A stretch of 64,000 nucleotides of DNA, from contig OZ219800.1 of NCBI GenBank assembly GCA_964291275.2, positions 558,001-622,000 on the forward strand, read 5' to 3'. This document shows, one piece after another, positions 18,195 through 27,185 of this stretch. This DNA comes from Bin80 sp964291275 (GTDB lineage Bacteria > Bacteroidota > Rhodothermia > Rhodothermales > Bin80). The notes beneath the pieces are model-generated. The model ran no database searches and was not told the origin of the DNA. It saw only the letters and a list, made by a program, of their open reading frames with translations. Both the position numbers and the translations under genes were made by a program. Numbering within the stretch: position 1 is the first letter of the stretch; each line of letters starts with the position of its first letter.

Positions 18195-20516
18195 ATGCCA
18201 CGTAAAAAATACAAACCGCGCTCACCTGCACGCAAAGGATATCGAGGATTTCTCCTCCGCGTTTTTCGCAAACCTGAGATCGCCCAGGCTGCTTTTGTTC
18301 TGAGTATCCCGACCATACCGGTCGTCCTTGGGTCGGTTCTTCTATTCGTCTACATGCTGATTCTTTCCCTGGATACGCCATCTTTGCGGGAAATCGAAAA
18401 CCCTCAACTGTCGTACGCAAGTGTAGCGTATACAGCAGATGGTGAAGAACTGGCTCGCTATGGACTGGAGAACCGTTCTTGGATTACATATGATTCCATT
18501 TCAGTACACGTGCGTAACGCGCTGATTGCAACCGAAGATCACCGCTTCTACGATCATTGGGGCATCAGCCTTTTTCGCACGACTTCGGCCGTTACCCAAT
18601 CCATCCTTGGAGAGCTTGGACTTCCCTTTGAGCGTCAAGGCGGTTCAACTATCACACAACAGCTGGCGCGCAATATCTATAACGAGCAGATTGGATTCGA
18701 AGTCAGTGTGACGCGCAAACTCAAAGAGATGGTTACAGCGGTACGACTTGAGCGGCTCTATGCTAAGGACGAGATCGCCGAGATGTATCTAAATACTGTT
18801 CCCTTCCTCTATAATGCATATGGAATTGAAGCTGCCGCACGGACTTATTTTAGAAAATCAGCTACTGACCTGGATATATTGGAAAGTGCAACGCTGATTG
18901 GATTGCTTAAAGGAACCTATCGCTATGATCCAGTGCGAAACCCAGAACAATCACAGGCACGTCGTAATACGGTCCTGTACCGTATGGTCTCTCAAGATTT
19001 TCTGAACCGGGAGCACTATGAAGCAATCAGGGATTCCTCCACGGTCACCAATATCCGTACAGCAGACGTTACGGACAGCTTTGCTCCACATTTCGCTGAA
19101 CAGGTGCGTCAATGGCTTACAAAATGGGGGCACGAAAATGGTAGAGACATATATGCCACTGGCCTGAGGATCGAAACCACACTCGACTCAAGAGTGCAAT
19201 CTATGGCCCAGAAAGCCGCCAGGACCACCTTGGATTCCCTACAGGCCGTGGTTGACTGCGAATGGAGCGCCCCCAGAAGTCCAAGATTAGACTGGGGAAC
19301 AGATCTGAAAAAGTACATGAATGACCCCTGTCACGCAAACCCCGAAGATCGTTGGGCATGGTTCTGGGAACGCTACAACTCCTCAGATCTGAATACCTAT
19401 ATCGGAGAAACACCCAGGTACAAAACACTTCGGAGTCAGGGAATGAGTTCGCATGAAGCATTGCGTGAACTGAAAAGTAATCCAGAATTTATCGACTCAC
19501 TCAAGGTTGCCAAAAGTCGTTTGGAAGTCGGATTCGTTGCTATAGACCCCAGAGATGGGCACATAAAGGCCTGGATTGGTGGTCGAACTCTTGAAAAAGA
19601 TTGGTATGACCACGTCAACGTCGCAAAAAGACAGCCCGGTTCGACTTTTAAACCATTCACCTATGCAGTTGCTATCGACAGTGACTATTCACCTGAGAAG
19701 ATGTACAAAGACTCGGTCTACCAGTATGTGGATGAATCTACAGGGGTGGTTTGGAGTCCAAGTAATTATGGGAATGCGGTTTCTGGTGACAGTGTTAGCA
19801 TGAGGGAAGGGTTGGCAAAATCTTTAAATACCGTCACTGCACAGATCATTCAGAATATTAATCCGCTGAATGTGGCCAACCTCGCTAAGAATATGGGGAT
19901 CAACAGCGAGTTAAACCCGGTTCGTTCATTGGCCTTGGGAACGAGCGAAGTTACACTACTTGAACTGGCGGTCGCGTACAGTACTTTTGCCAACCAGGGA
20001 TTTCTAAACGAGCCTGTAATGGTGACTAGAATACTTGACGAGAATGGTACTGTGTTGTACGAACATCAATCCATTCGGGAAGAAAGGCTCTCCGAGCAAA
20101 CCGCAGCTACCATCACAGATATGCTTCGTGATGTGATCAACTATGGTACAGGCACCCGCATTAGAACGGGCTACGGCCTTGCCAGCTACGACTTTGCCGG
20201 CAAAACTGGAACAACGCAAGGTCGCACCGATCGGCGAACCGGAGTCAGGAATGGGGGTGGAGACGGCTGGTTCATGCTGATGCATCCAGAGTTGGTTAGC
20301 GGTGCATGGGTTGGCTTCAATGATCGACGCATGACCTTTCGATCCAGCTATTGGGGGCAGGGGGCACACAACGCTCTGTTTGTGGTAGGTGAATTCATGA
20401 CGCATGTGACCAATAGTGAGGAGTCAATAATCAGCATAAATAGTTACTTTCCCGATCCTCCACCGAGTCGGACATCCGGGGATAAGTCTGATCCGGCAGA
20501 TCGCGTGACATGGTAA
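18195..20516 (+). CDS. Bifunctional penicillin-binding protein (class A, PBP1A type)
   Basis: A class A PBP that polymerises glycan strands and crosslinks peptides in peptidoglycan. The 773-residue protein has a basic cytoplasmic N-terminus and one membrane anchor (about residues 36-58). A GT51 transglycosylase domain follows with EDHRFYDHWG (catalytic Glu) and GGSTITQQLARN. The C-terminal transpeptidase has the SxxK motif in QPGSTFKPF (Ser483, Lys486), the SLN motif in LAKSLNTV, and KTG at 670-672. All catalytic residues are intact. It is preceded by the paired dyads at 18165-18189 and appears monocistronic. Confidence 0.95.
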   Translation: MPRKKYKPRSPARKGYRGFLLRVFRKPEIAQAAFVLSIPTIPVVLGSVLLFVYMLILSLDTPSLREIENPQLSYASVAYTADGEELARYGLENRSWITYDSISVHVRNALIATEDHRFYDHWGISLFRTTSAVTQSILGELGLPFERQGGSTITQQLARNIYNEQIGFEVSVTRKLKEMVTAVRLERLYAKDEIAEMYLNTVPFLYNAYGIEAAARTYFRKSATDLDILESATLIGLLKGTYRYDPVRNPEQSQARRNTVLYRMVSQDFLNREHYEAIRDSSTVTNIRTADVTDSFAPHFAEQVRQWLTKWGHENGRDIYATGLRIETTLDSRVQSMAQKAARTTLDSLQAVVDCEWSAPRSPRLDWGTDLKKYMNDPCHANPEDRWAWFWERYNSSDLNTYIGETPRYKTLRSQGMSSHEALRELKSNPEFIDSLKVAKSRLEVGFVAIDPRDGHIKAWIGGRTLEKDWYDHVNVAKRQPGSTFKPFTYAVAIDSDYSPEKMYKDSVYQYVDESTGVVWSPSNYGNAVSGDSVSMREGLAKSLNTVTAQIIQNINPLNVANLAKNMGINSELNPVRSLALGTSEVTLLELAVAYSTFANQGFLNEPVMVTRILDENGTVLYEHQSIREERLSEQTAATITDMLRDVINYGTGTRIRTGYGLASYDFAGKTGTTQGRTDRRTGVRNGGGDGWFMLMHPELVSGAWVGFNDRRMTFRSSYWGQGAHNALFVVGEFMTHVTNSEESIISINSYFPDPPPSRTSGDKSDPADRVTW

Positions 20517-20758
20517 TATCACACCATGCTATATCCTTACCGAATCAGCCAAATGCATCTCAACATTCTCTGGAATTAGCCCCGAGATTAAGAGGATCCC
20601 AGACGCCAGAACCAGACCAAATAGACCGTGCGACGGTGTTTCGGGGAATCCCCTCTGGGGTATTAGAGTGCATCCCACCGTTATGAAATTCGTTGTTCCT
20701 TCCGGGATAGTCCGAGTTGATCTGGTATAGTTTTTAAAACGTCATGGGGGCTGCCTCG

Positions 20759-23700
20759 CTAAGCGGCAAGGCGCGCAGTGCGCGCGATGTCGGCCGGAAT
20801 TAATTGCTTCATTTCCCAGATAATGCTCATGGGCTGTTCCCCTTCATGCGACTGATAAGATACTGGCCCCAAAAACTGATATGGCATTGTCATTCCAGAA
20901 TCAGTTTTTTTGGCGGTACGCACGAACAACAAAGGAGTCACCCCAAGAGCTTCATGCTCTGTATGACGGCGTCCCCGTAGACTGTCTGGCCTAGTGGTGT
21001 TTTGGGATTCCCAGTGAAATAGGCGACGACTAATGGCATAGTCCCGATACATTGTAGAACGGGCATAATATTTTTCGGGTTTCTGTATGGTCACGAAAAG
21101 CAGATTGCAGTGCGTCAACTTATCGAAATAGACTCCCTCTCGTATACGCATCAATTGTCCCTTTCTAACTAGGTTGAATGCGGCCGCAATTTCTAATATC
21201 GAATATCTGGCATGTAATTCCAGTGGAATATCAGGGTTAACCATATACGGAGGAGGTACATGTGCAATATTTTCTTCCAGCAAATCTGTCAGAGAGAGGA
21301 GTTCCTTACAAATAGCAGGATGATTAAGAATATTGTTGTAGCCTGCGCTTAGATCGTTTGCAGCTTTGCCGTCCAGCAGTATGCATACCAGCATAAGGAG
21401 TCGGCGCCGATCCTGTTCGGACAACTCGCTCACGTTCAGACTACCTTCGGCAGCCCGGCGTATGAACCTGAGTCGGAGAGCATCGTCAGCATGAATCAAC
21501 AGCCGTAATCTGGGAGCAATTTTAGCCTCGTCCGGCCCTTCAGTGACAGTGGGAATGCCTGCCCTCCGGCACAGCAATGCAAAACTATGAGGTTTTTTGG
21601 AATAGAAATCTTCGATTGACAAATCCGCTTCATCCAGGAAGGTCTTCAAATTGGCCTGGTCTCCCAAGTGGCGAAGCAAACGCTCCAGTTCGTTGCGTCT
21701 GTAACGAAGTTGCGACTTCAGATTGTTCAGAATGACTTCCTGACTTTCCCGATCCAACTGGAGAGAGCATCCTGATGGCAGGGCAGGAAAGTCATCATCG
21801 ACCGCCTTCTTAATAGATTTACGTGTGCCTCCCCCAAGCATAGCCCGAAGTGCATGGTCGAAGCGAAATTGTCTCGCACTATTACTGATAAAGTCCAGGA
21901 CCGTTAAACAGTTTTTGCCCTTCGAGAAACGAAGCCCACGCCCCAATTGCTGGGTAAATACGGTGGCACTGCTGGTTGGTCTCAGCATCAGGATGGTATC
22001 CACCGGAGGGATGTCTACACCCTCTCCGAGTACATCCACAGAGAAGAGTACGTTCACCTCGCACTTTCTTAGCCGGTACTGAGCGATTTTTCGTTCTTCT
22101 TTGGGAGTCTTCCCCGTAATGTAGGCGACAGGTATTCCCGCATCGTTGAATTTTCGCGTCATGAATTCGGCATGGGAAATACTTACACAAAATCCCAGCG
22201 CACGCATCTCAAGCGGATCGGAAATGTGATCTCGGACCGCTTTCAGAATCTTGCGTACACGAATGTCATCAGCGGTAAAGAGTCGGCTCAACTCAGCGTC
22301 GTCATATTTACCCCGAACCCATCGCACGGAAGATAAGTCTCCACCGTCATGTCGCCCAAAATAATGGAAAGGAACCAAGAGGCCACGATCAATGGCATCC
22401 CAGACTCGCAGTTCTGCGGCGATGCGGCCTCCGAACCAGGACAGAATATCTCTTCCGTCCGCACGTTCGGGAGTCGCAGTGAGTCCAAGCAGATAACAGG
22501 GTTGAAAATGCCCAAGGAGTCTCTGATAAGTTTTTGCAGCGGCGTGATGAAATTCATCTACAATAATCATCCCGAAATGCTTCGGACAGAGCTTGCCGAG
22601 ATCAAAGTTTGCAAGGGACTGAACGGAAGCAAATACATGGTCCCATCTTTCGGGCTGTAATCCATCCACGTAGTATTCCCCGAAGCTATTGTGCTTCAAG
22701 GCATCTCGAAAAGTCGTGCGTGCCTGCTCCAGGATTTCCTTTCTATGGGCAATAAACAGGAGACGAAGCGGACTCCCATGGTTGGCTAGTCGACGGTAAT
22801 CCAGTGCAGCCATGACAGTTTTGCCCGTACCGGTGGCTGCAACAACGAGATTGCGTGTTCGACCGTGGATCGTGCGTTCCACATCCAATTTGTCCAGGAT
22901 TTCCTGCTGGAACGGATAAGGATGAACATCCAGCCTGATAATGGGATCAGGCCGAGGCTCATCTTTGACGACTTCATTAAATTGTTTTTGGGCTTCTGGG
23001 CTTCCATCATAGGTTTCGAACTCAATGTCTTCCCAGTAGCCGTTGAAGACAGCTTCGATTTTGTCAATGATTCGGCCGGCGTCCACTTTGGACAACCGGA
23101 CATTCCATTCAAGTCCATCCAGCTGTGCCGCTGCGCTGAGGTTTGACGAACCAACGAAAGCAGTTGAAAAACCCGTATTGCGGCGAATCAACCATGCTTT
23201 TGCATGAAGTCGTGTCCGTCGGGTGTCATACGAGATTTTCACCTTAGCGCCTATCTGGATCAGTTCATCAATGGCCTTCCGCTCAGTTGCCTTCATATAG
23301 ACCGTAGTGATCACCCGTAGGCATCCTCCCCTTGCGACAAAATCCTGCAATGCTTCGCGTACAAGACGAAGTCCCGACCACTTGATAAATGCTACCAGAA
23401 CATCGATCTGGTCGGCAGACTCGATTTCCCGCTTCAGTTCATATCCAATGCGGTGGTCATTTGAAGCATTCGTTAATAGCTCTGAGTGCGAAAGGGGGAT
23501 TTCCGGCCGCCGGGTCTGTGTCTTTGTGTGCGCTTGGATCCCTCGTACAAGCTCTTTCAACCGGGTGTTTGTCACAAAATCTGATTGCTGTACTACATCA
23601 CCTCGCGGGCTTTCTTCGATAATCCGAATCAGGTGATTGGTCAATTCAACTTGGGCCTCCGTGTGCTGACCAGTGAGTGCACGTTCGATAAGTTTGTTCA

Positions 23701-23842
23701 GATGCTGAGACAACAGTCTGACCCCAGTATGATTCTGCAGCTCCTCCGTGTAAGCCCGTAGTAATGGATCCCCTTCTACGACATAGTGATCCCCTTCCGT
23801 TAAGACTTTGTCATACAGGCCGGTAGTCAGTTTCTTAGGCAT
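20759..23842 (-). CDS. Phospholipase D-like / superfamily II helicase / DUF3427 protein
   Basis: A 1027-residue DNA-processing protein. After an N-terminal region comes a phospholipase D-like nuclease segment (RLHAKAWLI then FVGSSNLS, about residues 215-250). A superfamily II helicase core follows: Walker A AATGTGKTV, box II IIVDEFHH, TAT in LTATPERAD, and motif VI QQLGRGLR. The C-terminal third matches the DUF3427 arrangement seen in such proteins. Relatives sit in bacterial defence or restriction neighbourhoods, so nucleic-acid restriction is a reasonable inference. Here no methylase or partner gene is adjacent. The start is the ATG at 23842; a GTG two codons upstream is also possible. All helicase motifs look intact. 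Confidence 0.85.
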   Translation of the reverse strand: MPKKLTTGLYDKVLTEGDHYVVEGDPLLRAYTEELQNHTGVRLLSQHLNKLIERALTGQHTEAQVELTNHLIRIIEESPRGDVVQQSDFVTNTRLKELVRGIQAHTKTQTRRPEIPLSHSELLTNASNDHRIGYELKREIESADQIDVLVAFIKWSGLRLVREALQDFVARGGCLRVITTVYMKATERKAIDELIQIGAKVKISYDTRRTRLHAKAWLIRRNTGFSTAFVGSSNLSAAAQLDGLEWNVRLSKVDAGRIIDKIEAVFNGYWEDIEFETYDGSPEAQKQFNEVVKDEPRPDPIIRLDVHPYPFQQEILDKLDVERTIHGRTRNLVVAATGTGKTVMAALDYRRLANHGSPLRLLFIAHRKEILEQARTTFRDALKHNSFGEYYVDGLQPERWDHVFASVQSLANFDLGKLCPKHFGMIIVDEFHHAAAKTYQRLLGHFQPCYLLGLTATPERADGRDILSWFGGRIAAELRVWDAIDRGLLVPFHYFGRHDGGDLSSVRWVRGKYDDAELSRLFTADDIRVRKILKAVRDHISDPLEMRALGFCVSISHAEFMTRKFNDAGIPVAYITGKTPKEERKIAQYRLRKCEVNVLFSVDVLGEGVDIPPVDTILMLRPTSSATVFTQQLGRGLRFSKGKNCLTVLDFISNSARQFRFDHALRAMLGGGTRKSIKKAVDDDFPALPSGCSLQLDRESQEVILNNLKSQLRYRRNELERLLRHLGDQANLKTFLDEADLSIEDFYSKKPHSFALLCRRAGIPTVTEGPDEAKIAPRLRLLIHADDALRLRFIRRAAEGSLNVSELSEQDRRRLLMLVCILLDGKAANDLSAGYNNILNHPAICKELLSLTDLLEENIAHVPPPYMVNPDIPLELHARYSILEIAAAFNLVRKGQLMRIREGVYFDKLTHCNLLFVTIQKPEKYYARSTMYRDYAISRRLFHWESQNTTRPDSLRGRRHTEHEALGVTPLLFVRTAKKTDSGMTMPYQFLGPVSYQSHEGEQPMSIIWEMKQLIPADIARTARLAA

Positions 23843-23848
23843 TACCAC

Positions 23849-24225
23849 TGAGCGGTAGTTATTACTTTATCCGCACCTGGTTCGCCAGCTGCCAGCTGTT
23901 GTTCCCGTTTTGCAGGAAAGCACATGTTCACGCATAAAATCCCCAAATGTCGCTGTCATTCTAATTGAAACTAGACAATGGACGCCGGTCTATCACACAG
24001 ACCAGGAGCACCGGGAGGATTTCAAGATCGCGGTGCCGCAGTATTCGGCCTTTTGGTGCGACTACCCAGTTTGAATGCGCGAATCAAGATCACGGACCAC
24101 CAAGCGGGAGAGTGTGCACATGACCAGTACTAAAGTCTTCAGCAAGAAGTATCGTGACCGTGATCTCAATCAGCAGCCGACGAAGATCCAGCAAACGATT
24201 TCTGACGAGAACGTGAAGAAGGTCC
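23849..24225 (+). other. Coding-like remnants between helicase and sulfatase genes
   Basis: The plus strand holds an open stretch from about 23900 to a TGA near 24072 (contains VAVILIETRQW and FKIAVPQYSAFWCDY). A second small ORF runs from the ATG at 24120 to 24245 (MTSTKVFSKKYRDRD). Both look protein-like but match no family I recognise and are in different frames. They may be debris of one lost gene. Confidence 0.25.
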
Positions 24226-25980
24226 TTAGGAATCCTGGTCAGTGACACGCTCCAGCCGTAAAAGCCGAATATCAGCAACCGCTGTACCTGGGATGCTGGT
24301 CGCGCGCAGTGATAGAGGTTTGCGCCCTGCTTCAAGAAAAATCTGCCCCAGTGGCAACGGACGAAAGTCCTTTACATACGACTCAATCCGAAGTACACGG
24401 TCTTCATCCATTCCATATTCCGGTGGATCATGTGCCTCAACAATCATTGCTTCCGCTAGACCATCACCAAAACTCAGAGTGATTTGCGCCCCTTCATCAC
24501 CTGCTGCAGCCGTATAGTACAGCGTGGCCATATAATTCCCCGCCGTAAGAACCTCAGTGTCCCAGATAATAGCATCATCCGCACTCGTCCAGTTTGTAAG
24601 GAAGCTATCATTCGGGTACCTGTTGGAGCGAAGAATTCCACCCGATCCCACTGCATCCCGGGCAGGTAACCAGGTTACCTCATAGTCCGCATGTCCCACC
24701 GTGAATGGCCTATCCTCAAATATCTCAGGTACCGCTTCGTCGATCCAGGCATCCCTCACTTGGCGGAGAGAGTCGGCCAGCTCAGGATGCTCAACTGCTA
24801 CATCCTGTCGCTGGTCCGGATCATCAACCATGTTGAATAGCTGTCCCGTATGATCCAACCGATGTGTTTGTGTACGTACACTGGTACGTCCATTCCAGTG
24901 CGAAAAAATCATACGCTCCGGGGCAACATCAGCATTGCCCGTAAGCAGAGGTGCAAAACTGACTCCATCCAACGGATATCGAGTATTGAGTTCGAGGCCG
25001 GTAAGCTCAGCCAATGTTGGCATTAAATCAATAGCAGCAGTGATATCAGTGATCACGGCGTTCGCAGCAATTGTACCCGTCCACTGCATCAGAAGAGGCG
25101 AACGGACCCCGCCTTCATCAGTCGATCCCTTCCTACCTTTCATCCCTGCATTCCAACGTGCACCATTAGGACCATTATCCGAGAAATAAAGCACAATGGT
25201 ATCCTCAGACAGAGACAATTCATCCAGTAAGGCTAACACACGCCCCACATTCCAATCGATATTGAGGGTCATCGCGAGTGCTGCCCGTGTGTGCAGCGTG
25301 TCCTCCCGTTCAGGGTCACGATGATTCTGAAGTAATCTTGGTACGCTGTCCCACCATTGGTCCGGCACCTGCATAGGAGAGTGCGGGGTGTTGTAGGGCA
25401 AAAAAACCAGGAATGGAGATTCCCGATTTTCGTTGATGAACTCCATAGCTGCCTGCGTCAGGTCATCCGGTAGATATCCCTCCCCCTGAACGAGTTCACT
25501 ATTAAATTCAAGAGGCGGCGAGAAATAATGCCCCCAGTGTCCAGAGGCAAATCCATAAAAATGATCGAACCCCCGACTGTTGGGGTGATATGGAGGCTGC
25601 TGCCCGTTGTGCCACTTCCCAAACACACCCGTCACATAGCCAGCTTCCTGGAATAACTCAGCAAGTGTTGTCTCGTCTGCATTCATGCGCTCTGAACCTG
25701 CACTGGTCCCATGCACCCCCGACCGTGTGTGATACCGCCCTGTCAAAAGCTCAGCACGGGTCGGAGAGCAAACAGGACTAACATAGAAGCGATCGAACCT
25801 GACCCCTGAGGTAGCCATTCGATCGAGGTTTGATGTGTTGATGCTGGTATTGCCATTTATAGACAAATCTCCCCATCCTTGATCATCAGCTAAAATGATA
25901 ATTACATTGGGCTGACGCTCCGTGTTGCCACAGGCAGAAAAGAGGACTAAGACCAACAATAAGAGTACTATTCGAGACAT
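24226..25980 (-). CDS. Arylsulfatase lipoprotein
   Basis: A 584-residue sulfatase of the alkaline-phosphatase superfamily, anchored by a lipobox (LVLFSAC). Motifs in order: IILADDQGWGDL (metal-binding Asp pair), PVCSPTRAELLTGRY with the canonical C-x-P-x-R formylglycine site (Cys71), FGKWHNG, and YFSDNGPNG for the second metal site. The last 150 residues form an extra beta-rich module (VGHADYEVTWLPARDAVG onward) that resembles a carbohydrate-binding appendage; that is inference. The protein probably desulfates algal or host glycans in the periplasm or at the surface and needs a formylglycine-generating enzyme that is not in this window. No SusCD pair is adjacent. Confidence 0.92.
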   Translation of the reverse strand: MSRIVLLLLVLVLFSACGNTERQPNVIIILADDQGWGDLSINGNTSINTSNLDRMATSGVRFDRFYVSPVCSPTRAELLTGRYHTRSGVHGTSAGSERMNADETTLAELFQEAGYVTGVFGKWHNGQQPPYHPNSRGFDHFYGFASGHWGHYFSPPLEFNSELVQGEGYLPDDLTQAAMEFINENRESPFLVFLPYNTPHSPMQVPDQWWDSVPRLLQNHRDPEREDTLHTRAALAMTLNIDWNVGRVLALLDELSLSEDTIVLYFSDNGPNGARWNAGMKGRKGSTDEGGVRSPLLMQWTGTIAANAVITDITAAIDLMPTLAELTGLELNTRYPLDGVSFAPLLTGNADVAPERMIFSHWNGRTSVRTQTHRLDHTGQLFNMVDDPDQRQDVAVEHPELADSLRQVRDAWIDEAVPEIFEDRPFTVGHADYEVTWLPARDAVGSGGILRSNRYPNDSFLTNWTSADDAIIWDTEVLTAGNYMATLYYTAAAGDEGAQITLSFGDGLAEAMIVEAHDPPEYGMDEDRVLRIESYVKDFRPLPLGQIFLEAGRKPLSLRATSIPGTAVADIRLLRLERVTDQDS

Positions 25981-26033
25981 GAAAAAATCAGCGGTGCTAT
26001 TATTTGGGAGCTGATAAGATCGTCAATTAATGA

Positions 26034-26939
26034 CTAAGGCGGACCTTCACACCAAGTCGCACAGCCCCTTGCTGCGGCTTCTTTAGAGGCGTCCTCAGCA
26101 TGCTTGTAGCTCTCAAACACACCATAAACCCCTGAACCCGTCCCTGTGAGGGATGCGAAACGCGCGCCTGCACGCAGCAAGTCAGCTTTAGTCCTACGAA
26201 GTACAGGCCACTGCGAAAATACAGGCCCCTCAAAATCATTGGTCAATTCACGCCTCCAAAGATCTAAGTCATTGGAGCGAACCACTTCGGCTAAATCTGC
26301 ACGACCAGTCTTGCGTACCTCAACGTGCTGAAAAGCCCATGCCGTTGAAATACGAACAGGGTTGACCACAACTGCCAGACTAAAGGGAAAACGATAACCT
26401 TCCAGAGGAGAAAGCACTTCGCCCCTGCCTCGCGCATATGAAGTACACCGTCGCAAAAAGAACGGCACATCTGATCCAAGGCCCAATGCCAGCGACGCAA
26501 GTGGTATCGTCGTGCAATCTAGGCGCCAGAGCTTGCACAGGATTTGCAACACGGTTGCGGCATCGCTTGATCCGCCACCAAGCCCCGCGCCGTGTGGTAA
26601 AACCTTCCTCAGGTGGAGTACTGCACCCAGATCAACCCCACTAGAGGCCTTAAGTAGTCTGGCCGCGCGTACAACTAGGTTACCCTCCCCACTGGACACC
26701 GTCGTGTCCGTGCAGGTTAGGCTAATAGTATCCGCGTGATCTGCTGTGAGTGTGTCGGCCCAGCTTATTGGATGAAACACTGTGGCCAGATCATGATAGC
26801 CGTCTGTTCGCTTGCGTAATACATGCAATCCCAGATTGATCTTGGCCGGGGCAGTTGCAGATAACACGTGTGAGTTGGCAATAAATTGGAATATGCGGGT
26901 ACCCGTGTTATTGTATGCCGTTCCATGTGTATACAACAT
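26034..26939 (-). CDS. ispE: 4-diphosphocytidyl-2-C-methyl-D-erythritol kinase
   Basis: IspE phosphorylates CDP-methylerythritol with ATP in the MEP isoprenoid pathway. GHMP-kinase features are clear: substrate motif APAKINLGLHV near the N-terminus, the ATP loop PHGAGLGGGSSDAA, and the C-terminal glycine motif LTGTGSGVYGVF. The ATG at 26939 gives 301 residues with a 30-residue leader before APAKINL. A GTG about 25 codons downstream (VLSATAPAKINL) would give a more typical length, so the start is uncertain. The gene diverges from the exopolysaccharide operon and partners functionally with ispG at 14166-15245. Confidence 0.95.
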   Translation of the reverse strand: MLYTHGTAYNNTGTRIFQFIANSHVLSATAPAKINLGLHVLRKRTDGYHDLATVFHPISWADTLTADHADTISLTCTDTTVSSGEGNLVVRAARLLKASSGVDLGAVLHLRKVLPHGAGLGGGSSDAATVLQILCKLWRLDCTTIPLASLALGLGSDVPFFLRRCTSYARGRGEVLSPLEGYRFPFSLAVVVNPVRISTAWAFQHVEVRKTGRADLAEVVRSNDLDLWRRELTNDFEGPVFSQWPVLRRTKADLLRAGARFASLTGTGSGVYGVFESYKHAEDASKEAAARGCATWCEGPP

Positions 26940-27185
26940 TGTTCACGACAAACATAATCAATCAGCCAGATCGTGTCCGTAATCCGCACTAATGATGTAC
27001 ATCAATTAACTGCTTTCATGCCTCTACCAGACAATGCTCAGAAAAAATCATGTACTTCGAAGTTTAATGCCGAAACATGCTTTGCCACGCATCGTTGGAT
27101 GCTCCACTTTCCGCTCAGCTTCCATCCCATACATCGCTGCATCGGCTACTCCGTTGTCCCTTTGTTCGTGAAATCTTCTTCGCCG

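Noticed and set aside
26973..27185. Upstream extension of the polysaccharide export gene (71 extra codons)
   Set aside because: The extension lacks family similarity and would place the clear signal peptide internally; the ATG at 27186 starts directly at it.
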